Origin: Treponema sp.
GTDB taxonomy: Bacteria > Spirochaetota > Spirochaetia > Treponematales > Treponemataceae
Assembly (NCBI GenBank): GCA_016296205.1
Contig: JAEDJS010000039.1
Span: forward strand, 1-17,116
Length of the DNA stretch: 17,116 nt
Direction of reading: 5' to 3'
Part shown: positions 1 through 7,081 of the stretch, piece after piece
How positions within the stretch are numbered: position 1 is the first letter of the stretch
How the letters are laid out: each line of letters starts with the position of its first letter
The notes under the pieces: generated by a model
Database searches by the model: none
Told to the model about the DNA's origin: nothing
Seen by the model: the letters and a program-made list of their open reading frames with translations, nothing else
Made by a program: the position numbers and the translations under genes

Positions 1-5
1 ATGGT

Positions 6-54
6 GTCAGGAGCTCCCATGGCATTGACAAATATCATAGGAGTTCAGGATGAC
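6..54. repeat. imperfect inverted repeat, intergenic
   Basis: Arms GAGCTCCCATG (11-21) and CATAGGAGTTC (36-46) pair over 10 of 11 positions, counting one G:T wobble, around a 14-base loop. GTCA (6-9) and TGAC (51-54) extend the stem past an asymmetric bulge. On the minus strand the right arm reads GTCATCCTGAACTCCTATG, which resembles dispersed REP-like intergenic elements seen in many bacteria; that resemblance is from memory. It lies downstream of the PASTA gene and no T-run follows it on the minus strand, so it is not an obvious terminator for that operon. I saw no second copy in this window. Confidence 0.45.
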
Positions 55-75
55 GCTATGCTACTAATTTCTTGG

Positions 76-92
76 GCAGCCCCTTTTTTACA
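76..92 (+). terminator. weak possible terminator for a plus-strand transcript
   Basis: GGGCAGCCCC followed by seven T's makes a very short GC hairpin (three or four pairs) with a U-tract on the plus strand. It could end a rightward transcript entering from the left, converging on the PASTA operon. The stem is short, so this is only a possibility. An open plus-strand frame runs from base 1 to a TAA at 112-114, but its 37 residues look like no protein I recognise and it mostly overlaps the inverted repeat. Confidence 0.2.
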
Positions 93-110
93 CCACATAT
101 TTCCAATTAA

Positions 111-1133
111 TTAATCTACTGTATGTTTTGCAACAACTTTGTCACTGATAATCATTCTAAGTTCTGAACCGCTGGTTACCGCATAAGGAACTGTAATTCG
201 CCCACCATTGTGACGGAAGCTTGTATACTCTTTTTCTTTTCCATCTGGATCAATTACATTAATTTTAACGCTTACTGCATAAGGCAAAAGGTCGTAGTTG
301 TGGACAAAAATTCCGTAAGACAAACCGTCTTTTACACCATCCGGCAATGCAATTGTACAAGAAACATGTGTATAATTTTCTACATATTCTTCATCAAAAC
401 TCTGCTGAACAGAAACTGCACCTTCCTTCTGACCGCTCTGTGCCAATGTTCCGTTAAAATCAAAAATCACCTTTGAAGAAGGCAGCAATTTTACAATCTG
501 AGTAACATCTTTTCCAACAAGATCTTCTATTCTTGTCTTTTCAAAATTCATTCCGCTAGATACCACAAACTGAATTGCAACTGGTTCTGTAAGTTTTGTA
601 CCTGGTTCAATATCCTGAGAAAGAATAATTCCAGCTTCACCATTGCTTGGTTTATAAACAGGATCAAGAATTGTAACAAGCTGTTTCTGACCGCTGAACA
701 ATGTCTGAATTTCTGTACGAACCTTTTCAAAATTTGAACCTACATAATCAGAAACTTCTGTAAGCACTGAACCTCGGCTAACAGTAAGAACAACTCTTCT
801 ATAAGCCTTAACAATGGCACCGCCATCGGGAGACTGATCCAGAATTTTACCATTATCGTCCCCTTCGTCTGAATATTTAAGCTGAATTTTTCCGTACAAT
901 TCTTTTGACTGCAATTCAAGTAATGCATCTGTTAAAGTTTTACCTACAACATTAGGAACCATTACTTTTTCTGCGCCTTTAACTGTTGCAAAAAACACAG
1001 TGCAGCATGTAACAATCATCAAAATAAAAGTTGATAGCACTGTTACCAGAATTGTTTTTTTATTTTGTAATACTTCAGATATAAAATCAAAAAATGCAGT
1101 TTTTAATTTAGTAAAATCAATTTTCTTTGCCAT
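111..1133 (-). CDS. membrane-anchored PASTA-domain protein
   Basis: This 340-aa protein has a short basic cytoplasmic N-terminus, one membrane segment (about residues 27-50) and an exported remainder. Two PASTA-type repeats are clear, at about 56-121 (starting VMVPNVVGKT) and 124-194 with the typical QSPDGG / QDIEPGT turns. A more divergent third lies at about 200-264. Residues 265-340 form a further beta-rich domain I do not recognise. PASTA domains in other bacteria bind peptidoglycan or muropeptides and usually sit on Ser/Thr kinases or penicillin-binding proteins. Neither a kinase nor a transpeptidase domain is present here, so this may be a wall-sensing or scaffold protein. The start is preceded by AGGTG. 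It follows fmt by 49 bases and is probably the last gene of the his-def-fmt operon. The PASTA call is firm; the cellular role is not known. Confidence 0.85.
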   Translation of the reverse strand: MAKKIDFTKLKTAFFDFISEVLQNKKTILVTVLSTFILMIVTCCTVFFATVKGAEKVMVPNVVGKTLTDALLELQSKELYGKIQLKYSDEGDDNGKILDQSPDGGAIVKAYRRVVLTVSRGSVLTEVSDYVGSNFEKVRTEIQTLFSGQKQLVTILDPVYKPSNGEAGIILSQDIEPGTKLTEPVAIQFVVSSGMNFEKTRIEDLVGKDVTQIVKLLPSSKVIFDFNGTLAQSGQKEGAVSVQQSFDEEYVENYTHVSCTIALPDGVKDGLSYGIFVHNYDLLPYAVSVKINVIDPDGKEKEYTSFRHNGGRITVPYAVTSGSELRMIISDKVVAKHTVD

Positions 1134-1182
1134 ACAAACACCTGTAAAAAATATTATTTTAATTTTATTCTATATATTGAAT

Positions 1183-2175
1183 CTATTCAAGAAGTGCACC
1201 CACAAAGTTTCTTGTTCCATTCATAAAGCTTTTGTAGTCCATTGCTTTCTTTGCCTGAAGTTGAAGCTCTGTTGCGCAATAAATTCCACTGCCACATTTA
1301 ATGAGAATTCCATTCTGTTTATTAAATTCAAGAACGGTTCCTGGTTTTGCATTTTCTGCAGTAACAGAATCCTTTAACTCACCTTCAAAGATTTTGCCTT
1401 TTATTATTTTAAGGGAAATTCCGTTGAATGTTGTAAAGGTTCCAGGCCATGGATAATATGCTCTGTTTTGTGCATCAATTTTGTGAACATCATTTGCCCA
1501 GTTGATTTTGCCATCTTCTTTTTTTATCATGTTGCAGTAGCTTGAATCCCCAGTCTGTTTTGTAAGGGGAGGCAGCTTCTGATTCTGGCTGATAAATTTT
1601 AAAGACTCTACAATTGGTTCAACACAATTTTGAGCGCAGTAAGTTAATAGGCTCTGAGCGGTTTCTGTTTTGTTCAAATTGATTTTTTTCTGAAAAAACA
1701 AATCACCTTCGTCGCATTTAGGACTAATTGTCTGAATACTAATTCCTGTTACATCATCTTCTGCAAGAATTGCCGCATTAACTGGTGTACATCCGCGATA
1801 CTTTGGCAAAAGACTGGGATGCATATTCATTCCGCCAAATTTAAATAGTGCCATAAACTTTGGGCCAAAAATGTGTCCGTAAGCAAAACATAAAAGTAAT
1901 TCTGCACCTGTTGATTCTACTGACTGGCGGCAAGGGAAGTCTAAATGTTCTGGTTCAAAAATTTTTATTGTGGAGCCGGTTGAATTGTTCCACTGTGCTG
2001 CAACCTGAGCAACTGGTGTTGGAACAAGTTCACTGTGTCGGCCTTTTGCTGTTGGTGGATTTGTTAAAACTCCAACAATTTCAAAACCATTAGACAAATC
2101 TTTTGACTTTTCTAAAAGACTTTTAAGAGTAAGGGCTGAATCTTCCGGGCTTCCTGCGTATAAAATTTTTAACAT
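1183..2175 (-). CDS. fmt: methionyl-tRNA formyltransferase
   Basis: This cytoplasmic enzyme transfers a formyl group from 10-formyl-tetrahydrofolate to Met-tRNA(fMet) before translation initiation. At 330 aa it is slightly longer than the usual 310-315. The N-terminus has the family's Rossmann-like opening (ILYAGSPE). The catalytic core is visible: NMHPSLLPKYRG contains Asn117 and His119, and CDEGDLFF supplies Asp155, matching the family's Asn-His-Asp triad. Most Fmt proteins have H-G-S-L-L-P at this loop; here it is H-P-S-L-L-P, a small departure. The C-terminal third (about 210-330) matches the tRNA-binding beta-barrel region. It lies 17 bases after def, the classical def-fmt pairing, so the formyl-adding and formyl-removing enzymes are co-transcribed. 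The upstream Shine-Dalgarno is weak (AGAAAAG). Confidence 0.95.
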   Translation of the reverse strand: MLKILYAGSPEDSALTLKSLLEKSKDLSNGFEIVGVLTNPPTAKGRHSELVPTPVAQVAAQWNNSTGSTIKIFEPEHLDFPCRQSVESTGAELLLCFAYGHIFGPKFMALFKFGGMNMHPSLLPKYRGCTPVNAAILAEDDVTGISIQTISPKCDEGDLFFQKKINLNKTETAQSLLTYCAQNCVEPIVESLKFISQNQKLPPLTKQTGDSSYCNMIKKEDGKINWANDVHKIDAQNRAYYPWPGTFTTFNGISLKIIKGKIFEGELKDSVTAENAKPGTVLEFNKQNGILIKCGSGIYCATELQLQAKKAMDYKSFMNGTRNFVGALLE

Positions 2176-2192
2176 TGTACTTTTCTGTTTTT

Positions 2193-2777
2193 TTAAGAAT
2201 TCTTTTTTGCGGCCTTTGCAGCTAACTTTGCCTGAATTTTTGCATTTTTAGCAGCTTTTGCCTTTGCTTTTTCTAACGCCTTTTCTGCTTTCTTTGCAAA
2301 TTTTTCTTCTACCTTCTGTGCAAATTCTTTATCACCACGGTCAATGTAAACAATTCCGTCCAGGTGATCGTATTCATGCTGAATGATTCTTGCAAGAAGC
2401 TTATCTGCTTCCAGTGTAAAAGGCTTTCCATTCTGATCAAGAGCACTAACTGTAACTTTTAACGGGCGAATAATTGTTTCACTTTCTCCAGGAATGCTTA
2501 AACATCCTTCGTCATAAGGACCAGTTTCTGCACTTGTTTTAATTATCTGCGGATTAATAAAAACTCTCTCAACATCATCATCGCTAACGATAACAAAAAA
2601 TCTTTTGGAAATTCCAACCTGTGGAGCAGCAAGACCAACTCCATTTGCTTCGTACATTAAGTCGAACATCTGATCCAGAAGCCCCCGGAATTCATCGTTT
2701 ATTTCCGATGGATCTACTGGTGCACAAACCTTTCTTAAAACTGGTTCGCCTAATTTTAAAATTTTAAGTTCTTCCAT
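2193..2777 (-). CDS. def: peptide deformylase with Lys/Ala-rich C-terminal tail
   Basis: This metalloenzyme removes the N-formyl group from nascent proteins. All three family motifs are present: GVGLAAPQ (46-53), EGCLS (90-94, with metal ligand Cys92) and HEYDH (134-138, with metal ligands His134 and His138 and catalytic Glu135). The catalytic domain ends near residue 150. After it comes a tail of about 40 residues almost entirely Lys, Ala and Glu, predicted helical and strongly basic, which takes the protein to 194 aa against about 165-170 for typical bacterial enzymes. The tail could help docking on the ribosome, as basic C-terminal helices do in other deformylases, but that is inference. 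Its ATG overlaps the hisD stop by one base (TAATG), so translation is probably coupled. GGGGAG inside hisD is the likely ribosome-binding site. Confidence 0.96.
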   Translation of the reverse strand: MEELKILKLGEPVLRKVCAPVDPSEINDEFRGLLDQMFDLMYEANGVGLAAPQVGISKRFFVIVSDDDVERVFINPQIIKTSAETGPYDEGCLSIPGESETIIRPLKVTVSALDQNGKPFTLEADKLLARIIQHEYDHLDGIVYIDRGDKEFAQKVEEKFAKKAEKALEKAKAKAAKNAKIQAKLAAKAAKKNS

Positions 2778-4153
2778 TATTTTATTTTCTCCCCAATTCG
2801 AATTCTAGCAGCCTTTGCATGACATTCCAAACCTTCTGCATCACCAAGGATTCCACTCATCTGAGCACTTTTCTTTGCGCCACTGCCATTTGGATCAACT
2901 CGTAATGTAGTAGTTGTTTTAAGGAACATTCGCACACTTAATCCGCCAGTAAAACGGGCACTACCGCTTGTTGGCAAAGTATGATTAAGACCTGCTGCAT
3001 AATCTCCAAAAACTTCTGCCGCATTGTGACCAATAAAAAGTGAACCATAATTGCGGCACATACCGATTAGTTTTTCTCTTAAAGGAGAATCTTCCATTGC
3101 CAGCTCTAGATGCTCCGGAGCTTTTTTATTTGCAAGTTCAACTGCTTCTTCAAGAGTTTCTGTTACAATAATTTTTCCGCAGTTTTCTACACTGCTGCTG
3201 GCTGTCTTAAAATTGTTTGTTAATGCAAGCTGACGTTCAATTTCTGCCTGAACCTTTTTTGCAACTTCCATACTGTTTGTAGCCATAATCGGCTGGGCAA
3301 CAATGTCATGTTCTGCCTGAGCCAGAAGATCGGCTGCAACCCATTCTGCATCGCAGCTTTCATCGGCCACAATAAACACTTCTGTTGGGCCTGCAACCAT
3401 ATCAATTCCACATGTACCATAAACAAGTTTCTTTGCTTCTGCAACAAATTTATTTCCAGGTCCTACAATAACGTCAACCTTTGGAATACTTTCAGTTCCA
3501 AATGATAAAGCTGCAACTGCCTGACTTCCACCACAAGCAAATGCTTTTGTTACACCACAAATATATGCAGCTGCAAGAATGTTTTTATCTGCAAAAGGTA
3601 ATCCGCCTTCAAAACAGTTTCCAGGAGTTCCAAGATTTTTTAAAGATGCATCTTCTTTCTGGCTTGGGTGAACTCTTGGCGGAGTGCAAAGAATTATTTC
3701 TTTAACGCCAGCGGCAACTGCAGGAGTTACTGTCATTACAACTGTGCTTACAAGAGCAAACCTTCCTGCCGGAACATAAACACCAGCTCTTTCTACCGGT
3801 ATAGTTTTTTGGCCAGTAAAAATTCCTTGGTCAAGTTCAACTTCAAAATCTGTAAAACATTCGCACTGCTTTTTTGCAAATTTTAGAGCCATGTTATGAC
3901 TGTAACAGATTGCTTCGTAAAGCTCTGGATTTTCTGCTTTTAATTCATCAGCACACTTCTTAAGTTCTTCCATTGGAATTTCCATAACAGAAGGACAGGA
4001 AACATCAAACTGACGAGTGTATTTTTTAACAGCAGCATCACCATTGGCCTGAACATCTTTTAAAACATCTTCTACAACTTTTAAAGAGTCGCCAAAGTTA
4101 CGGCCATTGAAAAATTCACTTTCTACATCTTTAGAGTTTTGAATTTGAATCAT
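2777..4153 (-). CDS. hisD: histidinol dehydrogenase
   Basis: This zinc enzyme oxidises L-histidinol to L-histidine in two NAD+-dependent steps, the end of histidine synthesis. It is 458 aa against about 430 for typical bacterial HisD. All key residues are present: the catalytic Glu-His pair in APEHLEL (Glu347, His348) and zinc ligands Gln279 and His282 (AQAEHD), Asp384 (FGDYAAG) and His445 (ECHAKA). The core motif GGSQAVAALSFGTES (208-222) is intact. An insertion of about 25 residues (roughly 160-186), rich in polar residues and glycine, sits where other HisD proteins pass directly from the CTPP loop to the next helix. The gene starts immediately after the stop of the HisA-HisI-HisE fusion (TAAATG), with AAGGA as ribosome-binding site inside the upstream gene. 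The pair supplies four enzyme activities of the pathway. Confidence 0.97.
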   Translation of the reverse strand: MIQIQNSKDVESEFFNGRNFGDSLKVVEDVLKDVQANGDAAVKKYTRQFDVSCPSVMEIPMEELKKCADELKAENPELYEAICYSHNMALKFAKKQCECFTDFEVELDQGIFTGQKTIPVERAGVYVPAGRFALVSTVVMTVTPAVAAGVKEIILCTPPRVHPSQKEDASLKNLGTPGNCFEGGLPFADKNILAAAYICGVTKAFACGGSQAVAALSFGTESIPKVDVIVGPGNKFVAEAKKLVYGTCGIDMVAGPTEVFIVADESCDAEWVAADLLAQAEHDIVAQPIMATNSMEVAKKVQAEIERQLALTNNFKTASSSVENCGKIIVTETLEEAVELANKKAPEHLELAMEDSPLREKLIGMCRNYGSLFIGHNAAEVFGDYAAGLNHTLPTSGSARFTGGLSVRMFLKTTTTLRVDPNGSGAKKSAQMSGILGDAEGLECHAKAARIRIGEKIK

Positions 4154-5449
4154 TTATTTTTCCTTATGGCGTTTATCAAGCTCGTTATAAACATCCTGCC
4201 AGTCTACGCCTTCTTTGTACATAAGAACACTTACAAAATACAAAAGGTCTGCAGCTTCCCAGATTACGTCTTCCTTTCCTTCTGCTTCTGTTAATTCTTC
4301 TGCTTCTTCCATTACCTTTTCGCGAACACGTTTGTCATTCAATGTTGCAGTATAACTTCCAGGTCTTGGATTTGCAAAACGCTCACTGATTACTTTGTAA
4401 AGACGTTCCATGTTGCTTTTTGCAATTGGTTCGCTGCCAAAACAAGTCCATGCTCCTGTGTGGCAGGTTGGGCCATTAGGATTTACAGTTGCAAGAATTG
4501 TGTCACGGTCGCAGTCAACTCTGAGTTTTACAACATCAAGATAATTGTTTGAAGTTTCACCCTTTGTCCAAAGTGTATTTCTTGTGCGGCTAAAGAATGT
4601 TAGTTTGTTTGTGTCAAAAGTTTTTGCAAGTGCTTCCCTGTTTGAATAGCCCATCATCAATACTTCACCTTCTACACTCTGGGCAATAACTGGAACCATT
4701 CCGTCTACTTTTTCCCAGTCGATGCATCCCATAAATGCGTCTTTAAGATTTACAACACCAGTGTATAATGCCATTCCAAGTTGAACGTCACAATGCAGTT
4801 TTTCCAGTTCACAAATCTGTTCCAGAGAATTTACACCACCGGCAGCAACTACACGGCATTTTACAGCACTGCGCAGTTCCTTTACCATTTCCATATTTGT
4901 GCCCTGCATACAGCCTTCTTTTTCTACGCAGGTGAATAAAAGTTCACTGGCATATTTTTCTGCAGCCTTTGCTCCATCAACCATATTAATATCAAGACTT
5001 TCTGCCCAGCCTTTTACTGCGATTTTTCCGTTAATTGCATCAACGCTAATAATAATTCTGTCTTTGCCAATTGCCTGAGTAAGTTCTTCAAGAAATTCAG
5101 TATTAAGGAAATCATCTTTTGTGCCATCAGACTTCCATGCACTTGAACCAATGATTACTTTTTCTGCTCCCAAAGAAATCAACTCTCTGGCTTTCTTTAC
5201 TGTGCGGATTCCACCTCCAACACGAACGTTGCCTTTTCTGAGAAGACTTTTTAAAAGCTTTGTATTAGGAGTATTACCCTTTTCGTCTACATTGCCCATT
5301 GCAGCATCCAAATCAATTACTGCAACTTCGCCAAAACGATTAAAATCATTAATCAAAGCATCTGCATCATCACGCTTTAAAACTAAATCTTTTCCGTTCT
5401 TTAACTGAACAACCGAACCGTCTTTTAAATCAATCGAAGAAATTACCAT
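4154..5449 (-). CDS. HisA-HisI-HisE trifunctional fusion, histidine biosynthesis
   Basis: One 431-aa chain carries three consecutive pathway steps. Residues 1-240 are a HisA (ProFAR isomerase) TIM barrel with IDLKDG (Asp7), VRVGGGIR, SVDAING (Asp137), Thr173 and VAAGGVNS. The usual T-D-I-x-R-D-G loop is altered to TCVEKEG. Residues 244-345 are HisI (phosphoribosyl-AMP cyclohydrolase) with SRTRNTLWTKGETS, the metal-binding DCDRD (312-316) and CHTGAWTC (329-336). Residues 346-431 are HisE (phosphoribosyl-ATP pyrophosphohydrolase), MazG-like, with EKVMEEAEEL and EAADLLYF. HisI-HisE fusions are common; HisA joined in front of them is not an arrangement I know as standard. I chose the ATG at 5447-5449 because MVISSIDLKDG matches the usual HisA N-terminus. 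An ATG at 5473 or a TTG at 5494 would add 8 or 15 residues. No start has a strong Shine-Dalgarno. Confidence 0.92.
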   Translation of the reverse strand: MVISSIDLKDGSVVQLKNGKDLVLKRDDADALINDFNRFGEVAVIDLDAAMGNVDEKGNTPNTKLLKSLLRKGNVRVGGGIRTVKKARELISLGAEKVIIGSSAWKSDGTKDDFLNTEFLEELTQAIGKDRIIISVDAINGKIAVKGWAESLDINMVDGAKAAEKYASELLFTCVEKEGCMQGTNMEMVKELRSAVKCRVVAAGGVNSLEQICELEKLHCDVQLGMALYTGVVNLKDAFMGCIDWEKVDGMVPVIAQSVEGEVLMMGYSNREALAKTFDTNKLTFFSRTRNTLWTKGETSNNYLDVVKLRVDCDRDTILATVNPNGPTCHTGAWTCFGSEPIAKSNMERLYKVISERFANPRPGSYTATLNDKRVREKVMEEAEELTEAEGKEDVIWEAADLLYFVSVLMYKEGVDWQDVYNELDKRHKEK

Positions 5450-5517
5450 AATATTGATAATACCAAATTTCATCAAAAAGGTAAATAAAGGCAAACTTCA
5501 GAAATTTTCGACCGATT

Positions 5518-5546
5518 TTGTATTATAGATAAAATTGTGATATAAT
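5518..5546 (+). promoter_or_regulatory. predicted promoter of the 183-aa exported protein gene
   Basis: TTGTAT (5518-5523) and a perfect TATAAT (5541-5546) are spaced by 17 bases, a good sigma-70-type match. Transcription would start near 5553, about 60 bases before the ATG at 5613. A perfect GGAGG (5604-5608) sits just upstream of that ATG. Confidence 0.5.
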
Positions 5547-5550
5547 TGAT
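5522..5550 (-). promoter_or_regulatory. possible promoter of the his-def-fmt operon
   Basis: On the minus strand TATAAT occurs at 5527-5522, with only a poor -35 (ATCAAT, 5550-5545) 17 bases upstream. Transcription would start near 5515, about 65 bases before the HisA start. The -10 overlaps the -35 of the divergent promoter, so the two could compete. In such AT-rich DNA, chance TATAAT matches are common. Confidence 0.3.
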
Positions 5551-5612
5551 ATATATGTAACCAATTTTATGCAATTTGTTTTACTTTTTTATAACAGAAC
5601 GATGGAGGTTTT

Positions 5613-6164
5613 ATGAAAAAACTTATCACACTGATTGCCGCATCACTCATCTCTTTTGGTGCTTTTGCATTTAGCCATGGTATTATGGTAGGAGTTGATT
5701 ATTCCCCAAGCGTTGTCAAGTATACATATTTAAGTGAAACTCTTACTTATCGTGTAAATTTTACAGACATCTTTGGGATTGATGCCGGTGTTAGATTTAT
5801 GGAAAATTTTATACCAGTTGAAAATGAATCCATTGCTTACATCACACCATTACTGAACATTTATGCTGGTCCCTGGTACCTTGGAGGAGGATGCCAGATT
5901 ACTCCAGGACTTTCAATAGACAATGGGCTTTTTAATCTTTACGCTCGAACTGGATTTATGTTCCCAAACATTAGAATTGCAAGAGGAACATTCAGAGTAA
6001 ACACAGGTATTGAATTTTCCCCAACATTAATCAATGCAACTCCAACAGATGACAGTCCATCAGCAGCACTTGGAGCCGGTCTTGCATCTGCAATTGGATC
6101 CTTATTCAACTTTGTAAAACTAAATCTTGGAGTATCTTACTACTTTCCACTGGGTGGGTTTTAG
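5613..6164 (+). CDS. exported small beta-barrel-type outer membrane protein, unknown function
   Basis: This 183-aa protein is the only plus-strand gene in the window. Residues 1-20 form a classic signal peptide (KK, then a hydrophobic stretch ending FGAFA), with likely cleavage after Ala19. The mature part alternates hydrophobic and polar residues with many aromatics and glycines, typical of short transmembrane beta strands, and ends YYFPLGGF; a C-terminal aromatic residue is usual for BAM-inserted outer membrane proteins. One cysteine lies near the middle (GGGCQITPG). I do not recognise a named family; it resembles the small porin-like proteins common in treponemes. A perfect GGAGG (5604-5608) precedes the ATG. 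It is monocistronic, between a divergent his operon and a convergent rnf operon, so context gives no hint of function. Confidence 0.8.
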   Translation: MKKLITLIAASLISFGAFAFSHGIMVGVDYSPSVVKYTYLSETLTYRVNFTDIFGIDAGVRFMENFIPVENESIAYITPLLNIYAGPWYLGGGCQITPGLSIDNGLFNLYARTGFMFPNIRIARGTFRVNTGIEFSPTLINATPTDDSPSAALGAGLASAIGSLFNFVKLNLGVSYYFPLGGF

Positions 6165-6182
6165 TAAATAAAATTGTAAAAT

Positions 6183-6263
6183 AAAAAAGGACTGTCTGGA
6201 AGAAATATCAATCAAATTGAACTCTTCTAATTTAATTCTTCTAGGACAGTCCCATTTTTTTTG
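6183..6263. terminator. bidirectional intrinsic terminator
   Basis: GGACTGTCTGGAAGAA (6189-6204) pairs with TTCTTCTAGGACAGTCC (6236-6252), with a single-base bulge and one wobble. The loop has a minor internal TCAA/TTGA pairing. Six A's precede the left arm and eight T's follow the right arm, so it can terminate from both sides. It sits between the exported-protein gene ending at 6164 and rnfB ending at 6276, which converge. Confidence 0.85.
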
Positions 6264-6275
6264 TTTGCAGACTTT

Positions 6276-7070
6276 TTAGATTACCTGAAAAACTTTATCA
6301 ACACATCCTGCAACACAAGTTCCACAGTTTGTGCAAAGTTCATAATCAATAACCGGAATTTCATTTACCATTTTAATTGCCTGAACTGGACATTCGCGAA
6401 CACATTTTCCGCACTTAAAACATCCGGAAGTACAATTTTTACGGATAGAAGGTTTATTGTCACTTCTGTTTGCACAGAGAGCAACCGGCTTACCTAAATC
6501 TGCTGGATAAAGAACAAACAGTTTTTTAGGACAAACCTGTGCACACTTGCCACAACCAACGCATTTTTCTTTGTTCACTTTTGGGAGGCCGTCTGGTCCC
6601 ATAGAAAGAGCACCATGTTTACAAGCTTGTACACAATCACCCAGACCACTGCAGCCAAATGAACACATTTTTGTTCCGTTAACAGTCATTACTGCACTGC
6701 GGCAACTTTTTATTCCAGTATAATGACCTCTACCGGCAGCACAATCTTTTGTTCCCTGGCAGGCAAGAACTGCAACTTTTTTCTGAATTGTTACTTCAAC
6801 CCCCATGATTTTACCGATTTTAGCAGCCCCTTCTTTTCCAAGCCCCGGACAACCATTTGCTGGAGCTTTTCCGGCAACGATTGCAGCTGCAAGGCCATCA
6901 CATCCAGGATAACCACAGCCACCACAGTTTGCACCACTCAAACAGTCTCTTACCTGCTGAACCTTTGGATCAACATAAACTGCAAAAATCTTCTTGAACA
7001 ATCCAAGCAAAAAACCAAGTGCAAAGGCAACTGCAAAACTAATGGCAATAGTAAAAAGAATAATTTTCAT
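6276..7070 (-). CDS. rnfB: Rnf complex subunit RnfB, multi-cluster ferredoxin protein
   Basis: RnfB takes electrons from reduced ferredoxin into the Rnf complex. It has an N-terminal membrane anchor (about residues 3-24), then the RnfB-type motif with cysteines 43, 49, 52, 57 and 74 (GANCGGCGYPGC). A middle set follows at 104-150, then three ferredoxin-like CxxCxxC runs at 170-180, 213-227 and 246-256. I count 26 cysteines in 264 aa, enough for about six 4Fe-4S clusters, as proposed for RnfB of acetogens and more than the proteobacterial version. Cluster number is inferred from cysteine count and spacing. It is the last gene of the operon, 11 bases after rnfA, with AAGGGGAT as ribosome-binding site. 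The bidirectional hairpin terminates just downstream. Confidence 0.96.
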   Translation of the reverse strand: MKIILFTIAISFAVAFALGFLLGLFKKIFAVYVDPKVQQVRDCLSGANCGGCGYPGCDGLAAAIVAGKAPANGCPGLGKEGAAKIGKIMGVEVTIQKKVAVLACQGTKDCAAGRGHYTGIKSCRSAVMTVNGTKMCSFGCSGLGDCVQACKHGALSMGPDGLPKVNKEKCVGCGKCAQVCPKKLFVLYPADLGKPVALCANRSDNKPSIRKNCTSGCFKCGKCVRECPVQAIKMVNEIPVIDYELCTNCGTCVAGCVDKVFQVI

Positions 7071-7081
7071 TCACAATCCCC

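Noticed and set aside
1..114. Plus-strand frame open from the left edge to a stop at 112-114
   Set aside because: It overlaps the inverted repeat and resembles no known protein end. The tail of a gene from the left cannot be excluded, but nothing supports it.
5450..5612. Possible histidine leader peptide, T-box or riboswitch upstream of the his operon
   Set aside because: The interval is short and AT-rich, with no run of His codons and no terminator/antiterminator pair visible on the minus strand.
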